NCBI GenBank assembly: GCA_951812755.1
Contig: OX638329.1
Location: 3,170,522 to 3,234,521 of the forward strand
DNA length: 64,000 bases
Reading direction: 5' to 3'
Origin: an uncultured Latescibacterota bacterium
GTDB taxonomy: Bacteria > Latescibacterota > UBA2968
The translations under genes were made by a program, and so were the position numbers. The notes under the pieces are model-generated. The model had not been told where the DNA came from. It made no database searches and was given only the letters and a program-made list of their open reading frames with translations. The stretch's first letter is position 1; each line of letters begins with the position of its first letter. This document shows, in pieces, positions 33,374 to 42,477 of the stretch.

Positions 33374-35338
33374 CTAAAAATTGTGCACATTATGTCCTTG
33401 CAGGGGGAACCAGAACCAATCTATGATAAATACCAGGCCCGTGCTCACTGCTTGTGCTGTCAGCAGGCCGATGAAAAACGGCTTTCCTCTTTCGTACAAT
33501 TGCACACCGCCCATTCTCATTACAACCGCCTTGATTGACCAGACAATAAAAATCGAGAATACCGTCTTGCTCACGCCGTAATTCCCCTGCATGGCCAGGC
33601 CAATCGGGTGCAGGGGCCACCAGGGTACCCAGTAGCGAACGGTCGTCAAAATCCCCATCAGCCCCATCCCGATGAATGCCCACATGACCCTGCCACTGCC
33701 GCCGGGCGACAGGGGATTCCGAATTTCTGTAATTACAAAATCAAATGCCACAGGTCCCGTCTTCTTCATCCCCATATTGCCCAAATTATAGGCTCCGTAT
33801 TCATAACTCAAATACAGGGTATCCACTATTGAGATGGTGAAGCCCAGTGCCAGTGCCAGCCACAGTACCGCTGTAATTCGCCGCGGACTGACGACCTTAT
33901 CCACTGCTTTTACCGCTTGCGTAAATGGCGGCATTAAAAATCCCTTCCCAATATCGGGCCATTGGTTAAACACATGCATAAACCCGAGCACTACCACGCC
34001 GGAAAGCCCGACCATACCCGAACCAAATGCCTGCACCACGGCATCGTGGGGCTGAATGCGATAATACACATAGACCAGGCCCAATTCTGCGATGGCGCGC
34101 GCAAGGCCCAAAAACAACAACATCGCCAGAATGAGAAAGGATAATACCACCCACAAGGGCATGCCCGCCGTATATAGCCACGCCGAGACAAACGCGAATG
34201 CTCCCAATAATCCAAATACCGCCATGCGATAGGACAGCAACTCGCCGCTATCATCCACCTCGCAGTTGGGATAAAGGGCTTTTCGCACCACAGCTTTCAA
34301 ATGTGCGCGGGCCATCCACAATCCCCAGGCAGACAAAAAGATCAGTGCGCCCATGCTTTGCCAGCCCAGGGCATCGCTTGTCCAGTGTCGGGTTGCAGCG
34401 CCGATTTGATACCCAAAGATATTGAATACATATACCTGAAACGCCGTCAAAATAATGAAGAACCACACGCTGAACAGCACATCCATGCGCGCAAAATACC
34501 CGAATCCAATGGCGTAAAAACTCAGGCGGTTTACCATCCAGGGAAAATCCGGAATCGGTTGCCACAGTGTTCCTTCAATGTCAATATGCGGAAATGCCGG
34601 GGTAAAATAAGACGCGATATTCCACAATTTCAAGAGCATTACGAGGGAGAATGCGATCCAGAATAGGGGAGAGCGAAAAGTTTTTTCCAGTCCGCCGCCC
34701 TTTTCTGTCTCTGCCAGTGATTGTGCGACTTCGACAAGTGGATATGCCAAACGCTCGTAATCTACCCATTGCTTTCGCAAAATTACGACCAGGCAAAATA
34801 CCCCAAATCCCATTGCGCCAAAAAAGCACATCCACCAGAAAATGGGTACTGCCCACACGCGCCACGGGGGGGACCCGCCTCCGCCTTCAAAAAATCGCGT
34901 CATTTCACCGGTGGCATTCGACGGTGCGAGCCATGCGGGTATGGTGTCGTGTATAAAACCCCATCCATTTTCCACGGAGGAAAAATAATAAGGGGCTGCC
35001 AGAACTCCGAAGAAATGGCCGGTCAACCCGTCGTAAGCCAGCGCGATCCCCACAAAGCCCGATCCCAGAACGACCAGTAATTCCGACCGCGAAAGCCCCC
35101 ATCCTGCTCGCAAGTGATTCAATGCCAAATTGAGTGTACACGCTATCAAAAACGGAAAGAAAAACGCCATGGGAAAATGGCTGCGGCTGATATTTGATCC
35201 CGACGTATAGTACGGCATCCACTCATTCCACAGTACGCTCACAGTAATCACCACTACCGATGCAATTACCGAGCGCGTTGTCACCGCTCGCACGGGTGTT
35301 GTTTCCGAGATAGCTATTTGTTTGAATCGCTCTGCCAT
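33374..35338 (-). CDS. DUF6785/DUF6784-type polytopic membrane protein, copy 1
   Basis: About 654 residues with 14 or so membrane segments and no function I can name. It resembles the DUF6785/DUF6784 proteins that occur near sulfatases and sugar genes in uncultured bacteria, and may be a transporter. Conserved stretches shared with the paralogue at 40408-42378 include SVLWNEWMPYYTSGSNISRSHFP (residues about 35-57), SRSELLVVL, WVDYERLAYPLVEV and the C-terminal PLQGHNVHNF. ATG 35338 is preferred to a GTG at 35347 that overlaps the upstream stop. It lies directly after the GPH symporter gene (no gap), so both are in one operon. Confidence 0.8.
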   Translation of the reverse strand: MAERFKQIAISETTPVRAVTTRSVIASVVVITVSVLWNEWMPYYTSGSNISRSHFPMAFFFPFLIACTLNLALNHLRAGWGLSRSELLVVLGSGFVGIALAYDGLTGHFFGVLAAPYYFSSVENGWGFIHDTIPAWLAPSNATGEMTRFFEGGGGSPPWRVWAVPIFWWMCFFGAMGFGVFCLVVILRKQWVDYERLAYPLVEVAQSLAETEKGGGLEKTFRSPLFWIAFSLVMLLKLWNIASYFTPAFPHIDIEGTLWQPIPDFPWMVNRLSFYAIGFGYFARMDVLFSVWFFIILTAFQVYVFNIFGYQIGAATRHWTSDALGWQSMGALIFLSAWGLWMARAHLKAVVRKALYPNCEVDDSGELLSYRMAVFGLLGAFAFVSAWLYTAGMPLWVVLSFLILAMLLFLGLARAIAELGLVYVYYRIQPHDAVVQAFGSGMVGLSGVVVLGFMHVFNQWPDIGKGFLMPPFTQAVKAVDKVVSPRRITAVLWLALALGFTISIVDTLYLSYEYGAYNLGNMGMKKTGPVAFDFVITEIRNPLSPGGSGRVMWAFIGMGLMGILTTVRYWVPWWPLHPIGLAMQGNYGVSKTVFSIFIVWSIKAVVMRMGGVQLYERGKPFFIGLLTAQAVSTGLVFIIDWFWFPLQGHNVHNF

Positions 35339-35347
35339 GATTTTCAC

Positions 35348-36784
35348 TTAATTATTTCGTTTATCCAACTCCGCCTTAATCTCTTTGGCTTTTTCGTCGT
35401 CGATTTCATAAAATTTCAACAAGATCAATCCCGCCACGGCCAGGATCGCAGGCAACACGGCAAAGAGAAAGCGCATCCAGAACATTACGCCTGGATCTTG
35501 TGCTACACCTTTTGTAGCGTCAAATCCGATGATTGCCAGAATATATCCCTGTCCGAGCGCGAATGTTATCGCCTGCGTCACTTTTTGAAACCAGCCCGTT
35601 GCCGCGCCGTACATGCCTTCGCGCCGAAAGCCGGTTTTCCACTCATCCCAATCACAAATATCGGCTTTCATCGACGTAATAATGAGCCAAAAGCCCATCT
35701 CGCCGATGCGGATAAAAGGCTGTACGATGAGTTGCAAATAGGGCATCGCTGGCGTATAGCAAAACCACTTCAAAATAGAACCCAGCAGAAGGGAGGAGAT
35801 CGCAAGACCGAGGGTTTTGACCTTTCCGATTCGAGAGGACAAATAGGCCAATACGGGAATGGCGGCGAAGGATATGATGGTTCCGATTAAAATCGCGTGC
35901 CCCTGTATCTCGGCGCCAAATTTTACATCGCCCTGAGCAACGTGATAGATGTTGACATAAGGTCCCAATGCCAGGGTAAAATTGCCACCAAAAATGGTCA
36001 CGACGGTCAAGCCACTAAGAACCAGAAATGGTTTGGTCTTCAGCGTTGTTTTAATCGCCCATCCGACGGGTATTTTTTCCTGTTTGGCAGCTTGCTCTGA
36101 GTGGCCTTCGCGCACGAGAAAAACAGTGGGCAACAAGAATAAAAAAATGACCAGGCCAACGCCAATGCCGACATATTTGGCTCCTGCCATGGTATCTCCA
36201 AAAACATCGAGTGTACAAAAATAAAAGAGATAGCCCACGAGAATGGTGCTGATCTGCTGGAAAAACGAACGGTACGCAAAGATATTTGTCCGCTCGTGAT
36301 AGTTGTGGCTCAGTTCAAAGCCGAGACTGTTGTAGGATACCTGTAAAATGGTGACACAGGTATAGAGTGCCAGACTGCCGATCAAAAAATACGCAAACAG
36401 TGCGTCTTGACTCAGTCCTTGGGGCACATTCAAAATGATTGAGTAGCCAATGGCTGTCAAAATCGCGCCCAACAAGAGATAGGGTCTGCGCCGGCCCCAA
36501 CGAGATTTTGTGTTGTCCGAGATCCATCCCATCACTGGATCGGTAATCGCATCCCAGATTCGAGCCGCCAACAACACATTACCCACGCGAAATGGATGCA
36601 TGCCCAGCGTAATATTAAAAATGGGACCTGAGAGCTTTTTGATCGAATTGACACTTGTATTCATCGGCAAGACGCCGACGCCATAAGCGATCTTTTCGAG
36701 CAATGGTATCGACGGATACTCACGTCCAATGGGTTCGCCCTCGCCCCAGGGTGCTATTTTTTGATCTTTTTTATTCGTGGACAC
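35348..36784 (-). CDS. GPH-family sugar:cation symporter (MelB-like MFS)
   Basis: 478 residues, twelve membrane segments. The family signature D-x-x-x-D-P-x-x-G-x-x-SD-x-x-x-S-R-W-G-R-R-R-P is present around 75-100 (WDAITDPVMGWISD, KSRWGRRRPYLL). Family members import glycosides such as melibiose, glucuronides or xylosides with Na+ or H+; the substrate cannot be read. Starts at GTG with GGGAG upstream. It follows the broken mazF gene by 18 bases and precedes DUF6785 copy 1 by one base. Confidence 0.88.
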   Translation of the reverse strand: MSTNKKDQKIAPWGEGEPIGREYPSIPLLEKIAYGVGVLPMNTSVNSIKKLSGPIFNITLGMHPFRVGNVLLAARIWDAITDPVMGWISDNTKSRWGRRRPYLLLGAILTAIGYSIILNVPQGLSQDALFAYFLIGSLALYTCVTILQVSYNSLGFELSHNYHERTNIFAYRSFFQQISTILVGYLFYFCTLDVFGDTMAGAKYVGIGVGLVIFLFLLPTVFLVREGHSEQAAKQEKIPVGWAIKTTLKTKPFLVLSGLTVVTIFGGNFTLALGPYVNIYHVAQGDVKFGAEIQGHAILIGTIISFAAIPVLAYLSSRIGKVKTLGLAISSLLLGSILKWFCYTPAMPYLQLIVQPFIRIGEMGFWLIITSMKADICDWDEWKTGFRREGMYGAATGWFQKVTQAITFALGQGYILAIIGFDATKGVAQDPGVMFWMRFLFAVLPAILAVAGLILLKFYEIDDEKAKEIKAELDKRNN

Positions 36785-36802
36785 AAAATTCTCCCAGATT
36801 GC

Positions 36803-37294
36803 TTATGGAATACCCAATACGGCCTTCAGACAAGCATCTATCCGATGCATGGCAGAAGTGGATAGACTGCCTATCACGCGAAGAATCAGCGATTGATCAT
36901 AGGTAATTAGATTTTCACACTGAACGACGGAATCGAGGCGAAGTCCCGTCTGTTGACCTTCATCCGTCGAAATATCGACAAAATACTGCGTGGTAGCTCC
37001 AACTTTCCGATGACGACTACTGGTGATGAGCGCGAGAATCGTGTCATCAAGCCGCTGGTTCCATACGTTTGATTGCACAACAAGTGCCGGACGCACCTTG
37101 CGACTAGTGCCTCTCGGCAAAAGAAACTGGTCATATCAATTTGACTTGCGGTTGTCATTGCGGCATGGTTTAAGCCGCAATCCAGAAGGTTTTGATGTTC
37201 ACTTCTATATGTCGCAAGACTTACGCCACGATGCACTAGTTTGATCACTGTAAGGAAAATCCACAATGACAACTTCACCTCGTCGGACCTTCAT
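36803..37294 (-). pseudogene. mazF/pemK-like toxin gene, interrupted by a 132-bp insertion
   Basis: The toxin begins at 37294 with MKVRRGEVVIVDFPYSDQTS, the standard MazF N-terminus, and resumes after the insertion with RKVRPALVVQSNVW and ends at 36803. Removing 37109-37240 restores one frame of 119 codons, reading DQTS-RKVRPALVV. The insertion does not shift the frame (132 is a multiple of 3) but brings a TAG after S-W-R-K-S-C-D-I. The C-terminal piece could start only at a TTG, so the endoribonuclease is almost surely inactive. It overlaps the end of the antitoxin gene. Confidence 0.85.
37109..37240. mobile_element. Palindromic (REP-like) insertion in mazF with ACTAGT duplication
   Basis: ACTAGT flanks it at 37103-37108 and 37235-37240, as a 6-base target duplication would. 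The core is a hairpin, ATTGCGGC (37157-37164) with GCCGCAAT (37174-37181), followed by CCAGAAGGTTTT. The same core and CCAGAAGGTTTT recur at 56693-56741. Confidence 0.8.
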
Positions 37295-37547
37295 GATCTC
37301 TCCGTGGATCGAGTTCATTGTAGATATCCATTTCCCCTTCGTCCCATCCTGCACGCAGTCCCGCTCTGATGAGCAGGTTTTGCATTTCATCCTCTCTTAG
37401 TGGCGTATCATCGTAGAGTTGCATCCGCTCGAATATCTCTGCTGGCAACACAATATATTCTACGTGCGTCTTTGGATCGGTCAGACGCACTGGCTGACCC
37501 TTAGAAGCGCGAACTATCTGTTGAATTTCTTTAGGGATTGCAGTCAT
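37275..37547 (-). CDS. Antitoxin of the broken MazF-like toxin
   Basis: 90 residues with no clear DNA-binding motif by eye. The N-terminal half (QIVRASKGQPVRLTDPKTHVEY, residues about 9-30, then IVLPAEIFERM) resembles small antitoxins that precede MazF/PemK or PIN toxins. The C-terminus is charged and would be the toxin-binding part. GGAGG just before ATG 37547 sets the start. Its end overlaps the toxin start by 20 bases. With the toxin interrupted the antitoxin may be an orphan, although it could still act on other MazF proteins. Confidence 0.7.
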   Translation of the reverse strand: MTAIPKEIQQIVRASKGQPVRLTDPKTHVEYIVLPAEIFERMQLYDDTPLREDEMQNLLIRAGLRAGWDEGEMDIYNELDPRRDHEGPTR

Positions 37548-37623
37548 GTCTTCCTCCAAAATATGTGGGTTACAGTAGATAAGATCAAAATTCCAAATAA
37601 TCCCCCTTTTTTTTAATTATTTA

Positions 37624-37805
37624 ACTGATGTTACGCATGTCAGGCGTTTTTGTCATGCTGAGCGGAGTGGAACGGAGCCGAAGCATCTGTTCCACCAGTG
37701 TTGGTAGAAGATGAACTGGCCTGAGAAGCGGCCAGTTGTACCCCGCTCCTTCGACTTCGCTCAGAATGACAGGCGCATTATATTGTGCCTATGCGTAACG
37801 TCACT
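37624..37805. mobile_element. MITE-like palindromic repeat, copy B
   Basis: Begins ACTGATGTTACGCATGTCAG and ends ATGCGTAACGTCACT (37791-37805); the ends are inverted repeats with one to two mismatches. Flanked on both sides by TATTTA (37618-37623, 37806-37811), as in copy A. Its last base is the first base of the sulfatase stop codon region, so it marks the 3' end of that gene. Confidence 0.8.
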
Positions 37806-39256
37806 TATTTAATCTCCTTATCTTGAGATTCACGATATTGCTTGTACTTTGCCGATGCTGGGTTTACATGGGCATACGCTTCCAATTCGGTCTCCATTCC
37901 GCGGTCATTTTGCTGCGCCATCCACGCATCGAGTTCTGTCCGCATCTCTTTCATTACATCTGTGTATTGTGCGTCTTCAGAGAGATTTCGCAACTCGTAG
38001 GGATCGTTTTCCAAGTCGTAAAATTCCACTGCCGGGCGATGTCTCAAGGCGCGTACCCGGGGCGCGAGTGCTGGGTTTTTTTTAGCTGCTTCTGCCCATC
38101 CCATTTCGTCCATAAATCGCGTCACATTGCACTGAAAAACACCTTCGTGGTTGAGATTTGCGATATATTTGTATCTGTTGGAGCGCACCGAGCGAATTGG
38201 GTAATCTGTGCCGTCCCGAACACCGCGATTTGTATAAGCGCCATATACGTAATCCCGGTGGCGAGTGCCATTTTCCGCGACGAGATGCCAGAAGCTTCTC
38301 CCGTCAAATCCAGAACCCCCATCTGGCGCGCCTGCTCTGCCTGTATCGACTTGTGTGGGGTCGCCGCCTGCAACTTCTAAGAGTGTTGGCAAAATATCCA
38401 CATATTGCACGAGGGCAGCGCAGGAAGAACCCGCCTCAATTTTGCCCGGCCAGCGCATGATCAGCCCGGTGTGCAACCCGTTTTCATAACACGTCCACTT
38501 GCCGCCATAGGGGAATGCCGATCCCTGTTCTGTGGAGAAAACTACGAGTGTATTATCCGAGACCATCTGCATACATCGCCCCAACTCAGCATCCAGTGCG
38601 GTAATTTCGGCATAATACGCCGCCAATCGTTTTCGCGTTTCCGGAGTATCGATTAAATACGGTGGAATCGTCACTTTGTCCGGATCGTACAGGTCCTGCG
38701 GTCCTTTTGTATATGGCAGGTGGGGATTGCGGGATGCGACCACCAGACAATAGGGCTGCCCCGGTTCCCGATCAATAAAGGCTTGAATAGCGCGGATTGA
38801 AGCGTCGGAATTCAGCAATTCATTGCTGCTGGTTGTCTTCAATACCTCAAAGGGAAATGATTCAGGCGGTCCGTAGTGTTGCTTACCTACGATCCCAACG
38901 CGATAGCCCAATGCTTTGAAGTGATGCGCCATGCTCTTAACACCCGGATACACAAATCCCCCCTGGGGATATGCGCCATTGCGTATCGGAAACATCCCCG
39001 TGTATAGCTGCTGTCGCGTGGGCGCGCAAATTGACGTGGAGGTAAAACAGCCATCAAAACGCAGGCCTTCACGCGATAACTGATCCAGATTTGGCGTTTG
39101 TACTTCAGCATTGCCATATACGCCGCAGTCTCGCCACGTCATATCGTCGGCTAAAAACAACACAATATTGGGGCGATCATCTGCCTGCGCCCGAAGTAGC
39201 GATGGCATTGCAACGGTCGCGACGGCAGTTTGTTTGATAAATTCGCGTCGGTTCAT
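37805..39256 (-). CDS. Tat-exported sulfatase
   Basis: 483 residues of the alkaline-phosphatase/sulfatase superfamily. A twin-arginine signal (MNRREFIKQTA) sends it to the periplasm. The formylglycine motif is C77-A-P-T-R81 (the usual form is C-x-P-S-R; Thr is an uncommon variant), and metal ligands are in FLADDMTWRD (Asp37, Asp38). Family members remove sulfate from polysaccharides or small sulfate esters. It needs a formylglycine-generating enzyme, not seen in the window. Last gene of a probable cluster with the phosphotriesterase-like and DUF6785 copy 2 genes. Its stop lies at the edge of MITE copy B. Confidence 0.92.
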   Translation of the reverse strand: MNRREFIKQTAVATVAMPSLLRAQADDRPNIVLFLADDMTWRDCGVYGNAEVQTPNLDQLSREGLRFDGCFTSTSICAPTRQQLYTGMFPIRNGAYPQGGFVYPGVKSMAHHFKALGYRVGIVGKQHYGPPESFPFEVLKTTSSNELLNSDASIRAIQAFIDREPGQPYCLVVASRNPHLPYTKGPQDLYDPDKVTIPPYLIDTPETRKRLAAYYAEITALDAELGRCMQMVSDNTLVVFSTEQGSAFPYGGKWTCYENGLHTGLIMRWPGKIEAGSSCAALVQYVDILPTLLEVAGGDPTQVDTGRAGAPDGGSGFDGRSFWHLVAENGTRHRDYVYGAYTNRGVRDGTDYPIRSVRSNRYKYIANLNHEGVFQCNVTRFMDEMGWAEAAKKNPALAPRVRALRHRPAVEFYDLENDPYELRNLSEDAQYTDVMKEMRTELDAWMAQQNDRGMETELEAYAHVNPASAKYKQYRESQDKEIK

Positions 39257-39293
39257 AATTATCTCCGGTTGTTAGGCCGCCCAACTCCCAGCA

Positions 39294-39387
39294 GCCCAGG
39301 CTATCAGCAGTCAGCTATTAGACCCAGCCCCCCAACCTCCCGCTCTTTTGCTTTTTATCTGTGTTCATCTGTGTTCATCTGTGGTTG
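39294..39387. repeat. Intergenic dispersed repeats between sulfatase and phosphotriesterase-like genes
   Basis: ATCAGCAGTCAGCTATTA (39303-39320) is a repeat related to TCAGTTATCAATTATTAG at 49407; ATCTGTGTTCATCTGTG units at 39357-39387 are the reverse of the repeat at 5098-5126 and supply the C-terminus of the enzyme encoded here. Confidence 0.6.
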
Positions 39388-40401
39388 CACTTGACTTTTC
39401 CGAACGCGAATGGCATAAGCTTCTTGCGGATTTTTTACTGTGATCTGGTGAATGTCTTCATCGGTAAAGTTCGCTTTTCGCATCAGCGGGATAAATTGGT
39501 CAAAAATGGCATTATAAGGCTTAAAGGGACGGTCGCCATATCCAAATGAATTGCCGTCGTGAGAAAGCAAAACCCGGGGCAAGACGCCAAATCTTCTCAT
39601 GTGGCGCAGCACATCGAGATGCTGATTGAGCGTTTTGTCGCCGATGCCATCCAGTCCGATCCAAGCTCCTGCCTGCGCAACGGGGGTCAGGTCAGCGAGG
39701 TCTTTGACGCGTTGTGCGTGTGCCCAGATCCATGCTTCTGGGTGTACGCCCATTTTTTCGAGCATTGCAACCTGTTCAACAGCGGCATCCGTGCTGCCAC
39801 TTGTGTGCGAGACAATTATCAGGCCCGTTTTGAGATGGGTTTTGCCCGCCGCCAAAATGAGTTTTTTGTCTATGTCAGATGGCATGCCGGGGTCAACGCC
39901 AATTTTGATAAATCCCGGACGAATATCTGTTCCATCGATCCCGTTTTCCCATTCGTCAATCCAGCGTTGGGCAATTTGATCAGCCGTTTCTTCAAAGGCG
40001 TGCGCTGGCACATAGCGATCGTGCGCTGCGCCAAAATACCCGGTATTGGTCAGGATTTGCATCCCGGTTTCTTGTGAGATACGCCGGAGCAAATCCACGC
40101 GCCGTCCAAAATAAGCCCCCGTGCATTCGCAAAGCGTTTGCACGCCAAATACTTTTAACATCTTGAGATAGGGGATAACCCTGGCGAATAATTTTTCTTC
40201 GTCGTATTGCGCCACTTTGACCGGCCGCCCGCCAAAAATGGACATGATGTGTTCGTGGGGGAGGGCGAACCCCATCTGTTCGAGAGCTATCGGTCCGGTT
40301 ACAGTCATCACCTGGGCTTCTGATGCAAAAGCCGATGGTGCAATTGCCAATGCGCCAGCAGTAGCGAGACTTTGTTGTATAAATGTTCTTCGGGTAATCA
40401 T
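39355..40401 (-). CDS. Tat-exported phosphotriesterase-family metal hydrolase
   Basis: 348 residues, amidohydrolase superfamily. All expected metal ligands can be placed: H49-x-H51 (LPHEHI), the bridging Lys166 (GFIKIGVD), His199 (IVSHTSG), His228 (IWAHAQ) and Asp282 (LLSHDGN). Homologues are phosphotriesterases and lactonases; the natural substrate here is unknown. A twin-arginine signal (MITRRTFIQQSLATAGA) indicates periplasmic export. Seven bases after DUF6785 copy 2. The final QPQMNTDEHR is encoded by a dispersed repeat and is not part of the fold. Confidence 0.88.
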   Translation of the reverse strand: MITRRTFIQQSLATAGALAIAPSAFASEAQVMTVTGPIALEQMGFALPHEHIMSIFGGRPVKVAQYDEEKLFARVIPYLKMLKVFGVQTLCECTGAYFGRRVDLLRRISQETGMQILTNTGYFGAAHDRYVPAHAFEETADQIAQRWIDEWENGIDGTDIRPGFIKIGVDPGMPSDIDKKLILAAGKTHLKTGLIIVSHTSGSTDAAVEQVAMLEKMGVHPEAWIWAHAQRVKDLADLTPVAQAGAWIGLDGIGDKTLNQHLDVLRHMRRFGVLPRVLLSHDGNSFGYGDRPFKPYNAIFDQFIPLMRKANFTDEDIHQITVKNPQEAYAIRVRKSQVQPQMNTDEHR

Positions 40402-40407
40402 TGCGCT

Positions 40408-42378
40408 TTAGAAATTGTGTACATTATGCCCCTGCAGGGGGAACCAGATGCAATCTATGACAAATACCAATCCCGTGCTGAACGCTTGCGCTGCCAGCAG
40501 GCCGATGAAAAACGGTTTTCCTTTTTCGTACAACTGGACACCGCCCATCTTCATCACAACAACTTTGATTGACCACACAATAAACACCGAGAATACGGTT
40601 TTACTCACGCCGTAGTTCCCTTGCATGGCCAGTCCAATTGGATGTAGCGGCCAGGAGGGGATCCAGTAGCGAATCACGGTCAAAATCGCCATCGCACCGG
40701 CGCCAACGCCCGCCCACATCACACGGCCATCCCCTCCGAGCCCCAGGGGATTGCGGATCGCGTTCATCGCAAAATCAAATGCTCGTGGGCCAACGTGCTT
40801 GAGGCCCATGTTTCCCAGATTATAAGCCCCGTATTCATAGCTCAAGTAGAGCGTGTTGACAATGGAAATCACAAAGCCCACGGCGAGCGAGGCCCAGATC
40901 ACCCCTGTAATTCGCCGGGGTGTTACGGTCTTATCCACTGCCTTCACCGCTTGCGAAAACGACGGCATCAAAAAGCCTTTGCCGATGTCGGGAAAAAAAT
41001 TGAATACCCGCATAAACGCCAGCGCGGTGATGCTCGAAACGCCCATAATGGATGCCGAACCAAACGCCTGCACGACCGCGTCATTTGGCTCCAGCCGATA
41101 ATAGGCATAGACCAGACCCAGCTCGGAAACAGCGCGTGCCAGGCCCAAGAACAACAACATCGCCAGCCATAGAAACACCACTGCAACCCACAATGCCATG
41201 CCAGTTGCGACCAGCCAGCACGTTGCAAATATTAGCGAAAGGACAAGGCCAAATACCGCTGTGCGATATGATAACAACTCTCCGCGATCATCTATTTCAC
41301 AACTCGGATCCAGGGCTTTGCGCCACACCGCCTTCAGATGTGCGCGCGCCATCCACAAGCCCCACACCGCGAGAAAAATGAGCGCGCCCATGCTCTGCCA
41401 GTTTAGCAGTTCATTTTCCCAGTGCAAACTGGATGATCCCAGGGGATATCCAAAAATATTCGAGGCATAGATCTGAAATGCCGTCAAGACAATAAAAAAC
41501 CACACGCTGAACAATACATCCAGTCGCGCAAAATAGCCAAAGCCTATGGCGTAAAAGCTGAGGCGAAAGGGCAATGCGGGAAAATCGGGAAACGCCCGCC
41601 AGTTCATTCCCTCGATAGAGATATGCGGAAAAGCTGGCGAAAAATAAGATCCGATATTCCACAGCTTTAACGCCATCACAAGGCCAAACGCGATCCAGAA
41701 CAATGGGGATCGAAGCGTTTTTTCCAGCGTGCCACCCGGCTCAGTCTCGGTCAGCAGGCTTCCCACTTCTACAAGTGGATATGCCAACCGCTCGTAATCC
41801 ACCCATTGCTTTCGCAAAATTACCACTACGCTGAATACCGCAAATCCCATCGCGCCCAAGAAGCATGTCCACCAGAATATTGGTGAGACCCATACGCGCC
41901 AGGGGAATGTTCCCTTTCCGCCCTCGTAAAACCGCGCCATCTCTCCGCCCGCATTGGTCGGCACCAGCCAGTGCGGGATGTGTTCGAGTAAGTACGTCGT
42001 CCAGCCGTTTTCCGTTGAGGCGAAATAATAAGGCGCGGCTACCACGCCGATTAGATGCCCGCTGATTCCGTCGTAAGACACCGAGATGCCGACCAGTCCA
42101 GAGGCCAGGACCACCAGCAATTCCGACCGGGTCAATGCCCAGGCAGACCGCCGATGATTTGCCAGTAAGTTGCATATACACAAAACCAAAAAGGGATAGT
42201 AGAGTGCTACGGGAAAATGGCTGCGGCTGATATTGGATCCCGATGTGTAATAGGGCATCCATTCATTCCACAACACACTGACCAGGATCATGGCGACCGA
42301 CGCAACAGCGGTTCGATACGTGCGCAAATCCCTGCTGACCGGCTCTTGTGTCTGTATGTCTTGTGTGGATTCTGCCAT
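40408..42378 (-). CDS. DUF6785/DUF6784-type polytopic membrane protein, copy 2
   Basis: 656 residues, paralogue of the protein at 33374-35338 with the same set of membrane segments and motifs (VLWNEWMPYYTSGSNISRS, SRSELLVVLASG replaced by TRSELLVVLASG, FSVWFFIVLTAFQ, WFPLQGHNVHNF). Even the DNA at the two 3' ends is alike. It heads an operon with a periplasmic phosphotriesterase-like hydrolase and a periplasmic sulfatase, so a role in uptake of a product of those enzymes is a reasonable guess, but nothing in the sequence proves transport. Confidence 0.82.
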   Translation of the reverse strand: MAESTQDIQTQEPVSRDLRTYRTAVASVAMILVSVLWNEWMPYYTSGSNISRSHFPVALYYPFLVLCICNLLANHRRSAWALTRSELLVVLASGLVGISVSYDGISGHLIGVVAAPYYFASTENGWTTYLLEHIPHWLVPTNAGGEMARFYEGGKGTFPWRVWVSPIFWWTCFLGAMGFAVFSVVVILRKQWVDYERLAYPLVEVGSLLTETEPGGTLEKTLRSPLFWIAFGLVMALKLWNIGSYFSPAFPHISIEGMNWRAFPDFPALPFRLSFYAIGFGYFARLDVLFSVWFFIVLTAFQIYASNIFGYPLGSSSLHWENELLNWQSMGALIFLAVWGLWMARAHLKAVWRKALDPSCEIDDRGELLSYRTAVFGLVLSLIFATCWLVATGMALWVAVVFLWLAMLLFLGLARAVSELGLVYAYYRLEPNDAVVQAFGSASIMGVSSITALAFMRVFNFFPDIGKGFLMPSFSQAVKAVDKTVTPRRITGVIWASLAVGFVISIVNTLYLSYEYGAYNLGNMGLKHVGPRAFDFAMNAIRNPLGLGGDGRVMWAGVGAGAMAILTVIRYWIPSWPLHPIGLAMQGNYGVSKTVFSVFIVWSIKVVVMKMGGVQLYEKGKPFFIGLLAAQAFSTGLVFVIDCIWFPLQGHNVHNF

Positions 42379-42414
42379 GGTAGGGACCAGCGATTAGCCT
42401 GCGTTCACTCTTCA

Positions 42415-42452
42415 CATAAAAAAGGGAGCCGGTCAAAAACGGGCTCCCTTTT
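42415..42452 (-). terminator. Intrinsic terminator after the PorV-like gene
   Basis: AAAAGGGAGCC (42420-42430) pairs with GGCTCCCTTTT (42442-42452); six A before it give a T-run on the minus strand. It ends the TonB receptor operon. Confidence 0.88.
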
Positions 42453-42477
42453 CAAAATAACGGGGATACACGGTAGG

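Noticed and set aside
37205-37390. 61-codon minus-strand frame between mazF pieces
   Set aside because: It is the N-terminal piece of the broken mazF plus insertion sequence, read with an upstream extension; not a separate gene.
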